41,504 bases of DNA from Beijerinckiaceae bacterium (GTDB taxonomy: Bacteria > Pseudomonadota > Alphaproteobacteria > Rhizobiales > Beijerinckiaceae), in NCBI GenBank assembly GCA_947455285.1, contig CANGOK010000003.1:1-41504 (forward strand), given 5' to 3'. Shown piece by piece: positions 16,881-26,311 of the stretch. Every line of letters starts with the position of its first letter. Within the stretch, counting starts at the first letter, position 1. Below the pieces are notes generated by a model, which searched no databases, was not told where the DNA came from, and was given only the letters and a program-made list of their open reading frames with translations. The position numbers and the translations under genes are program-made.

Positions 16881-17921
16881 ATGGCCCTCGCTCCTGTCAT
16901 CGACTGGACGGGCAAGAAGAGGGTCAATCTGGCCCTGCAGGGTGGCGGCGCCCATGGCGCCTTCACCTGGGGGGTGCTGGACGCCATCCTCGAAGACGGG
17001 CGCCTTGATATAGAAGGCATCACCGGCACCAGCGCCGGGGCGATGAACGCGGTCGTCTTCGCGCAAGGCTATCTGCAGCGCGGGCGCGAGGGCGCGCGCA
17101 AAGCGCTTGAAGACTTCTGGTCGCAGGTCAGCGACAAGGGCTCGATGGGTCCGACCGAGCGCAAGCTATTCGAAGCCTTCTTCAAACCCTTCGGCTACGA
17201 GGCCTCGCTCAGTTACTGGTGGGTCGATTTCGTCACCCATTATGCGAGCCCCTATGACTACAACCCCCTCGACATCAACCCGCTGCGCGATCTTCTGACC
17301 TGCACCATCGATTTCAATAAGGTGCGCGCCTGCGACGAAATCAAGATTTTCGTTGGCGCTACCAACGTAAAGACCGGAAAGGTCGCCATCTTCAAACGCG
17401 AAGAATTGACCGCCGACCACATTATGGCCTCGGCCTGTCTGCCCACCATTTTTAAGGCCGTGGAGATCGGTGGCGAGTTCTATTGGGACGGCGGCTATTC
17501 GGGCAATCCGCCCCTGTTTCCGCTGTTTTATGAGACAAATTCTCCTGACGTGATAATCGTTCAGATCAACCCGATAGAACGGGACAGCACGCCCCACAGC
17601 GTGACCGAAATCCAAAACCGTCTGAACGAAATCACCTTCAACGGGACGCTTCTGCGCGAATTGCGCGCCATCGAATTCGTCCAGCGACTGCTCGATCAGG
17701 GCAAGATCTCCCACAAAGACTATGTGCGCCCCTTCATGCACCGGATCGACGGCGCTGATCCCCTGAAGCAATTTTCCGCCGCCTCGAAGCTGGATGCTTC
17801 ATGGACGTCGCTCACCGCCATTCGTGACATCGGGCGCACGGCCGCCCATGCGTGGCTCGCCGCAAATTATGACAGCATCGGCATGTGCGACACCATGGAT
17901 CTGCAGGCTGCTTTCGGGTGA
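16881..17921 (+). CDS. Patatin-like phospholipase / lipid acyl hydrolase
   Basis: The 346-residue cytosolic protein has the patatin oxyanion glycines GGGAHG at 21-26, the nucleophile motif GTSAG at 49-53 (Ser51) and the catalytic aspartate in DGG at 203-205, so the Ser-Asp dyad is complete. No signal peptide is visible. Patatins hydrolyse acyl esters of lipids. Tight coupling to bdhA (6 bp apart) makes a part in polyhydroxybutyrate granule mobilisation or granule-surface lipid turnover plausible, but this is inference from context. Strong homology to phospholipase A of this family is all the sequence itself shows. Confidence 0.85.
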   Translation: MALAPVIDWTGKKRVNLALQGGGAHGAFTWGVLDAILEDGRLDIEGITGTSAGAMNAVVFAQGYLQRGREGARKALEDFWSQVSDKGSMGPTERKLFEAFFKPFGYEASLSYWWVDFVTHYASPYDYNPLDINPLRDLLTCTIDFNKVRACDEIKIFVGATNVKTGKVAIFKREELTADHIMASACLPTIFKAVEIGGEFYWDGGYSGNPPLFPLFYETNSPDVIIVQINPIERDSTPHSVTEIQNRLNEITFNGTLLRELRAIEFVQRLLDQGKISHKDYVRPFMHRIDGADPLKQFSAASKLDASWTSLTAIRDIGRTAAHAWLAANYDSIGMCDTMDLQAAFG

Positions 17922-18030
17922 GCGATCGCCAACGGCGCTTTGTTACAGCCGCACTTAAATTAAACAGTTCCAAGGAAAGATACGGCGCCCTACGTTTCTT
18001 CGGCGCCGCTTATCGCCGCCGAAGGAGTAA

Positions 18031-18471
18031 ATGATGAACCGCACCCTTTTGATCTCCGCCATCATGGCCGCCAGCATCACCTCGGCCATCGGACAGAGCG
18101 ATCCGATCGCGGCCCGCAGGGACACGATGAAGGCGATTGCGAAGGCCAATGGTGACGTCGGCAAGATCTCGAAAGGTGAGGCGCCGTTCAAGCTTGAAAC
18201 CGTACAGGCTGCGCTGAAGGTCATGGCGGAAGGCTCAAAGGCGATGCCTGGCCTCTATCCCGAGACGGCGAAAGCGGGCGGCGAGACGCGGGCGCTGCCG
18301 AAAATCTGGGACGCCAAGGCTGACTTCAACGCTCAATGGGAAAAGTTCGGCAAGGACGCGATGGAAGCTGCGGCGAAAATCACCGATGAAGCCTCATTCA
18401 AGGCTGCCTACGGCGCCGTGGTCAAGAATTGCGACGGCTGCCACGACGTCTATCGCGCGCCGAAATCCTGA
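18031..18471 (+). CDS. Cytochrome c' (class II cytochrome c)
   Basis: The 146-residue exported protein has a signal peptide (about residues 1-21) and a single heme-binding motif CDGCH at the extreme C-terminus (134-138), the defining layout of class II cytochromes c. The start is preceded by GAAGGAG, and the neighbouring ATG codons 18031/18034 are both possible. Cytochrome c' forms a four-helix bundle in the periplasm and often binds nitric oxide or carries electrons. The stop overlaps the start of the next gene, a di-heme cytochrome, so the two are translationally coupled. The 109 bp gap before it has no other gene. Confidence 0.9.
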   Translation: MMNRTLLISAIMAASITSAIGQSDPIAARRDTMKAIAKANGDVGKISKGEAPFKLETVQAALKVMAEGSKAMPGLYPETAKAGGETRALPKIWDAKADFNAQWEKFGKDAMEAAAKITDEASFKAAYGAVVKNCDGCHDVYRAPKS

Positions 18472-19394
18472 TGCGCACGCGCACGCTGCTCGTCCTAAGC
18501 TTGGCCGCCTGCGCCGCCGCAGGCTGGGCCTTGAGCGCCGCCAACCCCGCCGTCATCCCAAATTTGGCGGGGCTTGAGGGCGCGGGCGACGCGCAGCGTG
18601 GCAAGGTCTTTTTCGACGCGGGCGGTTGCTCGTCCTGCCATGCGACGCCGGGACAGGATGACCGGCTGAAGCTTGGCGGCGGGCTTGAGCTGAAGTCGCC
18701 CTTCGGCTCCTTCATAGCGCCGAACATCTCGTCGCATCCCGGGTATGGCATCGGCGCATGGAAGGTCGCCGATCTCGTCTACGCCATGCAGGCCGGCGTA
18801 TCCCCATCGGGCCAGCACTATTATCCGGCCTTTCCCTACACGACCTATGCGCGCGCAAAGACCGCCGACATCGCTGATCTCATGGCCTACTTGCGCACGC
18901 TTCCGCAGGTCGAGGGCAAGGCGCCTGAACACAGGCTCGATTTTCCGTTTAATATCCGCAGGGGCGTCGGGTTCTGGAAATTGGTCAATTTCGCCCCCAG
19001 ACACTTGTCGAACGATTTCACACATGACGCTTCGTGGAACCGTGGGCGCTACCTGACGGAAGCTTTCGGCCATTGCGCGGAGTGCCACTCAACACGCGAT
19101 CAAACCGGCGCCATCAACGAGACATTCCGCTATGCCGGCGGCGTCGACATGGAAGGCGGGAAGTGGGTTCCCAACATCACTCAGCACAAGAGCGGCATCG
19201 CCGACTGGAGCGCTAAGGACATCGCCTGGATGCTGAAGAGCGGCGACACGCCAGATGGCGACGTCGTGGGAGGCTCCATGAAAAGCGTCGTCAAGAACAT
19301 GGCGGAGCTGCCCGACGCAGACCGCGACGCCATCGCGCTTTACATAAAGTCCCTGCCCGCGCGTGCGAGCGGGCCAAAGCCACCGAAGAATTAG
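18471..19394 (+). CDS. Periplasmic di-heme cytochrome c
   Basis: This 307-residue protein starts at the ATG that overlaps the TGA of the cytochrome c' gene by one base (TGATG). A signal peptide covers about residues 1-23. Two c-type heme sites are present: CSSCH at 53-57 and CAECH at 202-206, each in its own domain, separated by PNISSHPGYGIGAW-type sequence. It resembles the electron-accepting cytochrome subunits of periplasmic dehydrogenases such as alcohol or thiosulfate dehydrogenases. No dehydrogenase gene lies beside it. The coupling suggests it exchanges electrons with the cytochrome c' or that both serve one pathway. Confidence 0.85.
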   Translation: MRTRTLLVLSLAACAAAGWALSAANPAVIPNLAGLEGAGDAQRGKVFFDAGGCSSCHATPGQDDRLKLGGGLELKSPFGSFIAPNISSHPGYGIGAWKVADLVYAMQAGVSPSGQHYYPAFPYTTYARAKTADIADLMAYLRTLPQVEGKAPEHRLDFPFNIRRGVGFWKLVNFAPRHLSNDFTHDASWNRGRYLTEAFGHCAECHSTRDQTGAINETFRYAGGVDMEGGKWVPNITQHKSGIADWSAKDIAWMLKSGDTPDGDVVGGSMKSVVKNMAELPDADRDAIALYIKSLPARASGPKPPKN

Positions 19395-19403
19395 GGCTTC
19401 CGC

Positions 19404-20588
19404 TCAGCCTCGCTTGAGCCAACCGCCAATGCGCTTCACGCCCTCGCGCACTGCGGCCTCGCTGCCGGCGAATGAGAGGCGCATGGTGTGGCGCCCGCGC
19501 GCGCGATCGAAATCTAGGCCGGGCGTCACCGCGACGCCCGCCTCATGTAAAATTCGCTTGCAGAAATCGCCGGAGTCATCGGTCAAGCGGCTGATGTCGA
19601 CATAGACATAAAACGCGCCGTCGACCGGTTGGAAATCGCCAAGGCCCATGGCGGGGAGTTCTTGCAGCAAGAGCGCGCGATTGCGCGCATAACCCGCCTT
19701 CACCAATTCCAGCTCATCAATGGCGTGAAAAGCCGCCTCTGCGCCGACCTGACTGAGGAACGGCGCTGAGATCGCAAGGCTCTGTTGCAGGCGTTCGACG
19801 GGCCGAACCAGGTTATCCGGCAGCACCAGCCAGCCAATGCGCCAACCCGTCATGCAGAAATATTTGGAGAAGGAATTCACCACCACCGCATTCGCGGAAT
19901 AAGCGAGCGCGGTCGCCGCCGGACGCTCATAGGTCAGTCCGTGGTAGATCTCATCCGAGATGAAGCGAATGCCAAGCCTGTCGCAAGTTTCGCAAACGGC
20001 TTTCAATTCGTCATCGCCCATCATCACGCCAGAGGGATTCGAGGGGCTCATCAGCAGCACGCCCTGAAGCGGCGAACGCGCATGTTCCACCTCGATCATG
20101 CGTGCGGTGACGACATAGCGGGTCTGCGGCCCGGTTTCGAGGGAAACGCTTTCGATGCCCAGCGCCTGAAAAATATTTAAATAAGCAGGGTAGCCGGGCG
20201 CAGCCACAGCCACGCGTGCGCCTTGATCAAACAAGGCCAGAAACGAAAGCACGAAGGCGCTCGACGACCCCGTGGTGACTACGACGCAGGCAGGATCGAC
20301 TGCGACGCCATAGGACGCCTTGTAGTGAGCGGCGATGCGCGCACGCAGGCTGGGCCGTCCTAAAGCTTCGGTGTAGCCGATGCGACCGCCATCAAGCGCA
20401 GCGCGGGCGGCTTCCAGCACCGGTCTCGGCGCAGGCGCGCCAGGCTCGCCAAGCTCCAGATGCACAATGTCGCGCCCCGCCCGCTCCAACATTCCCGCCG
20501 CGCCCAAAACGTCCATGGCGATAAAGGGCGCGACCCTGCTGCGAAGCGAAGGCTCGAAAATTGCGACTTTTCCAGAGATTTCGGTCAT
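19404..20588 (-). CDS. PLP-dependent class I/II aminotransferase
   Basis: The 394-residue fold-type I enzyme has the GEPG substrate loop (47-50), TTGSSSAF at 105-112, NPSG (184-187), SDEIYHGL (211-218) and the PLP-binding lysine K242 in NSFSKYFCMTGWRIGW, plus RLSFAG near the end with the carboxylate-binding arginine. It therefore transfers amino groups between an amino acid and a keto acid. Within the family it resembles aspartate or aromatic aminotransferases, but the donor is not fixed by the sequence. It is convergent with the cytochrome pair and divergent from the BepA-like protease gene 87 bp away. Confidence 0.87.
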   Translation of the reverse strand: MTEISGKVAIFEPSLRSRVAPFIAMDVLGAAGMLERAGRDIVHLELGEPGAPAPRPVLEAARAALDGGRIGYTEALGRPSLRARIAAHYKASYGVAVDPACVVVTTGSSSAFVLSFLALFDQGARVAVAAPGYPAYLNIFQALGIESVSLETGPQTRYVVTARMIEVEHARSPLQGVLLMSPSNPSGVMMGDDELKAVCETCDRLGIRFISDEIYHGLTYERPAATALAYSANAVVVNSFSKYFCMTGWRIGWLVLPDNLVRPVERLQQSLAISAPFLSQVGAEAAFHAIDELELVKAGYARNRALLLQELPAMGLGDFQPVDGAFYVYVDISRLTDDSGDFCKRILHEAGVAVTPGLDFDRARGRHTMRLSFAGSEAAVREGVKRIGGWLKRG

Positions 20589-20675
20589 CTTCGTCCGCGC
20601 TCTCCTGTTGCGTCTCGCGCCTTCGCCAAGTTAACGCCATAATGCGCGCGCTTCCCTCGTAGGAAGACTCACGGG

Positions 20676-22106
20676 ATGACGAAGATGGTTCAGGTGGTTC
20701 GGTCGACCCCTATCAGCAAGGTGACGAAGGCGCCAGCGCGCTTGACGGCCCTATTGCTGACACTGGCGACCGCCATGACGCCATCGGCCCGCGCGCAAGA
20801 TCAAGGCCCTGGCCAGAACACGCCGGGCGTCATCCGCGACGCCGAAGTCGAACAATTGCTTCGCGACTACGCCACGCCAATCTTCCGGGCGGCGGGCGTC
20901 AATGGCGGCGCCACGAAAATCATTCTCATCGGCGACCGCAGCTTCAACGCATTCGTCGCCAATGGCCGCAAGATCTTCGTCAATGTCGGCGCAATCATGG
21001 AGGCCAAGGCCCCGAGCGAAATCATTGGCGTGCTGGCCCACGAGACCGGCCATATCGCGGGTGGACATCTGGCGGGCATTCACGCGGAAATGGCCAAGGC
21101 CCAGATCTTCGCCATCGCGGGCATGCTGGTCGGCGCTGGCGGCATGGTGGCGACGTCGCGCAACAATCGCCCGGGATCGCAGGTGGGCGCTGATGCGGTT
21201 GGCCAGATGGGCATGCTGCTTGGGCCACAGGAGCTGGTGCGCCGATCGATCCTTTCCTACGTGCGCTCGCAGGAGGAAGCCGCCGACCGTGCGGCGGTGA
21301 AATATCTCGAAAGCACCGGCCAATCCGCCAGGGGACTTTTGGCGACGCTCGAGCGGTTCGAAAATGAATCGCTCTTCAAGACCTCATCAATCGATCCCTA
21401 TACGCTCTCCCATCCCCTGCCCCGCGAACGCCTGTCGAATCTTGAAAGCGCCGCCAAGGCGAGCCCCACCTTCAAGGCGACCGAACAACCGGCCCTGCAG
21501 GCGCGGCACGATCTCGCCCGCGCCAAACTCGTCGGCTTCATGGGAACGCCCGCCGAGATTGGGCGGCGCTATCCCGTTTCGGATCAGTCATTGGCGGCCA
21601 AATACGCTCGCGCCGTTTCAGCCTACCGCTTTGGGCGACTCGCGGACGCACAGTCCCAAGTTGACGCCCTGATCGCGGCCCAGCCCAACAATCCCTATTT
21701 CCATGAGTTCAAGGGTCAGGCGCTGCTCGAATCCGGCAGGGCGCGCGAGTCGCTGGCGCCGCTGCGCAAAGCCGTGAGCCTCGCCCCCAATGGCCTGCCC
21801 ATTAGGGTGCTGCTTGGCCACGCGCTCGTCGCCGCCGAACAGGCCGACGAAGCCGTAAAGACGCTGACGCAGGTCACGCAAAGCGACCCAGAAGATGGCG
21901 AGGCCTTTCAGTATCTCGCCATGGCCTATGACAAGAAGGGCAATGTGCCCCAGTCTCAACTCGCCGCTGCGCAGGGCTTTTTTCTGAACGGGCGCTATGT
22001 AGAGGCCAGAACACAGGCGGACCGAGCCAAGCGGCAGTTTGCTGAGGGGTCGCCCGGCTGGCTGAAGGCGGACGACATTCTCAACTATCGCCCGCCCAAA
22101 TTCTGA
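20676..22106 (+). CDS. M48-family periplasmic metalloprotease with TPR repeats (BepA-like)
   Basis: The 476-residue exported protein has a signal peptide (about residues 18-41), an M48 protease domain with zinc motif HETGH at 122-126 followed by IAGGHLAG and the third ligand in RSQEEAADRAA, then tetratricopeptide repeats from about residue 300 onward (RYARAVSAYRFGRLADAQ-like and AEQADEAVKTLTQ-like helices). The layout matches E. coli BepA/YfgC, which assists or degrades outer-membrane proteins such as LptD. The next gene, 33 bp on, encodes a DsbA-like oxidoreductase, so both probably support envelope protein folding. Confidence 0.88.
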   Translation: MTKMVQVVRSTPISKVTKAPARLTALLLTLATAMTPSARAQDQGPGQNTPGVIRDAEVEQLLRDYATPIFRAAGVNGGATKIILIGDRSFNAFVANGRKIFVNVGAIMEAKAPSEIIGVLAHETGHIAGGHLAGIHAEMAKAQIFAIAGMLVGAGGMVATSRNNRPGSQVGADAVGQMGMLLGPQELVRRSILSYVRSQEEAADRAAVKYLESTGQSARGLLATLERFENESLFKTSSIDPYTLSHPLPRERLSNLESAAKASPTFKATEQPALQARHDLARAKLVGFMGTPAEIGRRYPVSDQSLAAKYARAVSAYRFGRLADAQSQVDALIAAQPNNPYFHEFKGQALLESGRARESLAPLRKAVSLAPNGLPIRVLLGHALVAAEQADEAVKTLTQVTQSDPEDGEAFQYLAMAYDKKGNVPQSQLAAAQGFFLNGRYVEARTQADRAKRQFAEGSPGWLKADDILNYRPPKF

Positions 22107-22139
22107 CGACGCACGCGCCACCCTTTTTGGAGCTACAGC

Positions 22140-22931
22140 ATGTCTTTCGCCTCATACCGCCAGCGCCTGCAGGGCCTCGTAATGGCGCTCGCGCTTGGAC
22201 TTGGCGCATTTGTCAGCCTCGCCGCCCCCGCCAAAGCGGAGCTCAGCCCCGCCCAGCGCGCGGAAATCGAAGGCGTCATCAAGGATTACCTCATCAAGAA
22301 CCCCGATGTGATCCGCGAGGTTCTGACGGAGATGGAGCGGCGTCAAAAGGCCGATGAAGAGGCCGCCAGGACCAAGGCTGTCACCGACCTTGCGCCGCAA
22401 CTCTTCGATTCGCCCCGTCAGGCGGTGCTTGGCAATCCAAACGGCAAAATCACGCTGGTTGAGTTCTTCGATTATAACTGCGGCTATTGCAAAAAGGCTC
22501 TCGACGATGTCGCGCGGTTGGTGAAATCCGAACCCGATCTGCGCCTCATCATCAAGGACTTCCCAGTTCTGGGGCCAGGCTCTGTAGAAGCCGCCGAGAT
22601 CGCCACCGCCATGCGCAATCAGGCCAAGGGTGATAAATACTGGCAGTACCACACGAAACTCCTGTCGACCCGTGGTCAGGTCGGCAAGGCGCAGGCTCTG
22701 AGCGTGGCGAAGGAGCTTGGGGCGGACATGGACCGCCTCTCCAAGGACGCCGCTAGCCCCGAGACGCGCGCCAGCTTGCAGGAAGTGATGCTGATCGCCG
22801 ACAAGCTGCAACTGACGGGCACGCCGACCTTCGTGCTCGGCGACGAAGTGATCGTGGGCGCCGTGGGTCAGGACGAATTGCGCGTCCGGATCGGCAATAT
22901 GCGCAAGTGCGGCAAAACCACCTGCGGTTGA
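22140..22931 (+). CDS. DsbA-family thiol:disulfide oxidoreductase
   Basis: This 263-residue periplasmic protein has a signal peptide ending near AKAE (31-34), an N-terminal helical segment, and a thioredoxin fold with active site CGYC at 114-117 in EFFDYNCGYCKKA. The cis-proline region is TGTPTFVLGDEVI. The layout with an N-terminal helical stalk is like ScsC/Com1-type proteins rather than classical DsbA, and might serve as an oxidase or isomerase. A second cysteine pair lies at the very end (KCGKTTCG). It follows the BepA-like protease in a likely envelope-folding unit. The gap 22932-23046 before aroQ shows nothing identifiable. Confidence 0.87.
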   Translation: MSFASYRQRLQGLVMALALGLGAFVSLAAPAKAELSPAQRAEIEGVIKDYLIKNPDVIREVLTEMERRQKADEEAARTKAVTDLAPQLFDSPRQAVLGNPNGKITLVEFFDYNCGYCKKALDDVARLVKSEPDLRLIIKDFPVLGPGSVEAAEIATAMRNQAKGDKYWQYHTKLLSTRGQVGKAQALSVAKELGADMDRLSKDAASPETRASLQEVMLIADKLQLTGTPTFVLGDEVIVGAVGQDELRVRIGNMRKCGKTTCG

Positions 22932-23046
22932 GCGTTTAGCCACAGCACAATGGGCCGCATGGCTTCCCTCTCGCGCGCAATCGCGATAAGAGGGCGGTCC
23001 TGCGCTTGCTGGCGCTGCGTGAGTCTCCCTCCCCCACCAGAGCGAA

Positions 23047-23493
23047 ATGCCAGTCATCCACATCCTGAATGGTCCGAATCTGAACCTGCTCGGGACGCGA
23101 GAGCCGGCGACCTATGGGTCTTGCACGCTCGCGGATATCGAAGCGCGCCTGCGCGAGATCGCGGATGCGCGCGGGGCGACGATCGACTTCCGCCAATCCA
23201 ATCACGAGGGAGACCTCGTCACCTGGATTCAGGAAGCAGGCGCGGCGGGCGAACCGGTGATCCTGAACGCAGGCGCCTATACCCACACATCCATCGCCAT
23301 TCACGACGCGATCCGGGGCGCCAAGGCCCATGTGATCGAGGTGCATCTGTCGAATGTGCATGCGCGTGAGAGTTTCCGTCACCAGTCCTTCATCGCTCCG
23401 GTGGCCGCAGGCGTAATCCTCGGCTTTGGAGCCTTGTCCTATGAACTCGCGCTGGAAGCCGTTTTGGCGGACGCGCAGCAGAAGAAGAGCTGA
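23047..23493 (+). CDS. aroQ: 3-dehydroquinate dehydratase, type II
   Basis: This 148-residue protein catalyses the third step of the shikimate pathway, 3-dehydroquinate to 3-dehydroshikimate. Conserved family segments are all there: ILNGPNLNLLGTREPATYG near the N-terminus with the catalytic tyrosine, FRQSNHEGDLVTWI, NAGAYTHTSIAI, EVHLSNVHARE and HQSFIAPVAAGVILGFG. The length is normal for the dodecameric type II enzyme. It is followed after 3 bases by accB and then accC, an order often seen in Hyphomicrobiales. The upstream leader lacks a strong ribosome binding site, although AGAGCGAA lies near. Confidence 0.95.
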   Translation: MPVIHILNGPNLNLLGTREPATYGSCTLADIEARLREIADARGATIDFRQSNHEGDLVTWIQEAGAAGEPVILNAGAYTHTSIAIHDAIRGAKAHVIEVHLSNVHARESFRHQSFIAPVAAGVILGFGALSYELALEAVLADAQQKKS

Positions 23494-23496
23494 CCT

Positions 23497-24132
23497 ATGA
23501 AGAAACCCCAAGCCAAGGCGGCCGCCGCCAAACGCGCGCCCGCGAAGAGCGCAGCCGCCAAGAAGGCGCCGGCCAAGGCCGCGGCAAAGAGCGCGCCAGC
23601 CAAGAAATCCGCCGCCCCCAAGGCTGCGCCCGCAAAGCCTGCGCAGACCAGCGGCGTGGACACGGGCCTCGTCGAGCAGCTCGCCGTCATCGTCGCCCAG
23701 CATGATCTTTCCGAGATTGAGGTCGATTTCGAGGGGCTGCATGTTCGCGTCGCGCGTCAGGCCGCGGTCGCAGCGCCCGTCATTCACGCGCCCGCCCAGC
23801 CCTTGGCTTATGCGGCTGCTCCCGCGCCCGCAGCAGCGCCTGCCGTCGCAGCCCCGCCGACGACGCTCTCCGTCCCCACACCTTCGGGCGCCGAGAACCC
23901 CGGCGCAGTGAAGTCCCCCATGGTCGGCACCGCCTATCTGCGCCCCTCGCCCGACGCCAAACCCTTCATTGAGGTAGGCGCACAGGTGAAGGCTGGCGAT
24001 AAGATCATGCTGATCGAGGCCATGAAGACCTTCAACGAAATCGTGGCTCCGCGCGGCGGCACTGTCACCGCCATTCTCGTCGAGGACGGCCAGCCCGTCG
24101 AATATGGCGAACCCCTGCTCGTGATCGAGTGA
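23497..24132 (+). CDS. accB: Biotin carboxyl carrier protein of acetyl-CoA carboxylase, with histone-like N-terminal tail
   Basis: The C-terminal domain (about 132-211) is a biotinyl domain with the biotin-accepting lysine K177 in IEAMKTFNE. Residues 54-88 match the usual AccB start (LVEQLAVIVAQHDLSEIEVDFEG), followed by an Ala/Pro-rich linker. Unusually, about 50 residues precede this and consist almost only of Ala, Lys and Pro in KKAPAK/KSAPAK-like units, like the tails of bacterial histone H1 homologues. Most AccB proteins are near 150-165 residues; this one is 211. ATG 23497 is supported by position directly after aroQ; an in-frame GTG near 23656 would remove the tail. The gene overlaps the region just before accC. 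Confidence 0.92.
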   Translation: MKKPQAKAAAAKRAPAKSAAAKKAPAKAAAKSAPAKKSAAPKAAPAKPAQTSGVDTGLVEQLAVIVAQHDLSEIEVDFEGLHVRVARQAAVAAPVIHAPAQPLAYAAAPAPAAAPAVAAPPTTLSVPTPSGAENPGAVKSPMVGTAYLRPSPDAKPFIEVGAQVKAGDKIMLIEAMKTFNEIVAPRGGTVTAILVEDGQPVEYGEPLLVIE

Positions 24133-24155
24133 GCGACGCTCACCGGAAGGCCGTG

Positions 24156-25511
<1,356 letters not shown>

Positions 25512-25518
25512 GGCTTGG

Positions 25519-25540
25519 CCGCGCGCCTTATTGCGCGCGG
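25519..25540. terminator. Strong GC hairpin after accC
   Basis: CCGCGCGC (25519-25526) and GCGCGCGG (25533-25540) form a perfect 8 bp stem with a six-base loop, beginning 8 bp after the accC stop. No T-run follows, so this is a terminator-like or mRNA-stabilising hairpin rather than a classical intrinsic terminator. Further downstream (25562-25570 and 25576-25584) the 9-mer TTGCGCTGG is directly repeated just before the tRNA gene. Confidence 0.5.
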
Positions 25541-25605
25541 GCGACCATCAGGCTATGTGACTTGCGCTGGCGCCTTTGCGCTGGCCGGGCCTAAGGGCCA
25601 AATGT

Positions 25606-25682
25606 CGGGGTATGGCGCAGTCTGGTAGCGCATCTGCTTTGGGAGCAGAGGGTCGCAGGTTCGAATCCTGCTGCCCCGACCA
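25606..25682 (+). tRNA. tRNA-Pro (anticodon TGG)
   Basis: A complete 77-base cloverleaf can be folded. The acceptor stem is CGGGGTA with TGCCCCG (one wobble pair), D arm GCGC-AGTCTGGTA-GCGC, anticodon stem TCTGC/GCAGA around loop TTTGGGA (anticodon TGG, reads CCA and other proline codons), T arm GCAGG-TTCGAAT-CCTGC, discriminator A and encoded CCA at 25680-25682. It stands between accC and a VOC gene. The next 188 bp (25683-25870) are noticeably AT-richer than the surroundings and contain no gene that I can recognise. Confidence 0.97.
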
Positions 25683-25870
25683 TTCGAAAACACTCAAGAT
25701 TCAGTCCGAAAGTTCATAGAACTAACCGGGACCTGTGGCTTACTGCTTCAAATTTTCAAAATTATCCGACAAGAGAGGGTCGCCGGAGTCCAAGTCACTC
25801 GATCGGCCTTCGAGGACGCAAGCTGGGGCGCGATGATCCCATCGAGACCATTCAATTCGGAGATCTGAGA

Positions 25871-26287
25871 ATGCGCAGCCACTTCCACCTTGCCTACAAC
25901 GTCCGCGACCTTGACGATGCACGGCGTTTCTACGGTGGCGTGCTCGGCTGCCGTGAGGGCCGCAGCGCCCCGACCTGGGTCGATTTCGATTTCTTCGGAC
26001 ATGAAATCTCGCTTCATCTCGGCGAGCCTTTCCCGACAGCGCTAACCGGTCGCGTCGGCGACCACCTTGTGCCTATGCCGCACCTCGGAGTTGCTTTGCA
26101 GCTTGACGACTGGAAGGTCGTGGCTAAGCGATTGAGCGAGCAAGGGATCAAGTTCGAACTGGCCCCGAGCGTGCGCTTCGAGGGGCAACCGGGCGAACAG
26201 TGGACGATGTTCTTTTACGATCCCTCCGGCAATCCGATCGAGATAAAAGGCTTCCCCACGCTGGACGCGCTTTTCCAGACTGCCTGA
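25871..26287 (+). CDS. VOC-family (glyoxalase/dioxygenase fold) protein
   Basis: The 138-residue protein opens with HFHLAYNVRDLDDARRFYGGVLGC and closes with MFFYDPSGNPIEIKGF, the paired beta-alpha-beta-beta-beta modules of the vicinal oxygen chelate superfamily; the histidine near the start and the glutamate in IEIKG are the usual metal ligands. Members include glyoxalase I, extradiol dioxygenases and resistance proteins, so the reaction is unknown. It lies directly downstream of tRNA-Pro in a locally AT-rich stretch and is convergent with the DUF192 gene, which may mean that it was inserted here. Confidence 0.8.
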   Translation: MRSHFHLAYNVRDLDDARRFYGGVLGCREGRSAPTWVDFDFFGHEISLHLGEPFPTALTGRVGDHLVPMPHLGVALQLDDWKVVAKRLSEQGIKFELAPSVRFEGQPGEQWTMFFYDPSGNPIEIKGFPTLDALFQTA

Positions 26288-26311
26288 AGCGGGGAAATCA
26301 CCCTGTTGGCT

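Noticed and set aside
23020..23046. Third copy of the palindromic repeat suggested by CTCCCTCCCCCACC before aroQ.
   Set aside because: Only a short C-rich run is shared; there is no inverted arm or subterminal block.
25683..25870. Phage or island attachment site at the tRNA-Pro 3' end.
   Set aside because: I found no direct repeat of the tRNA end downstream and no integrase gene.
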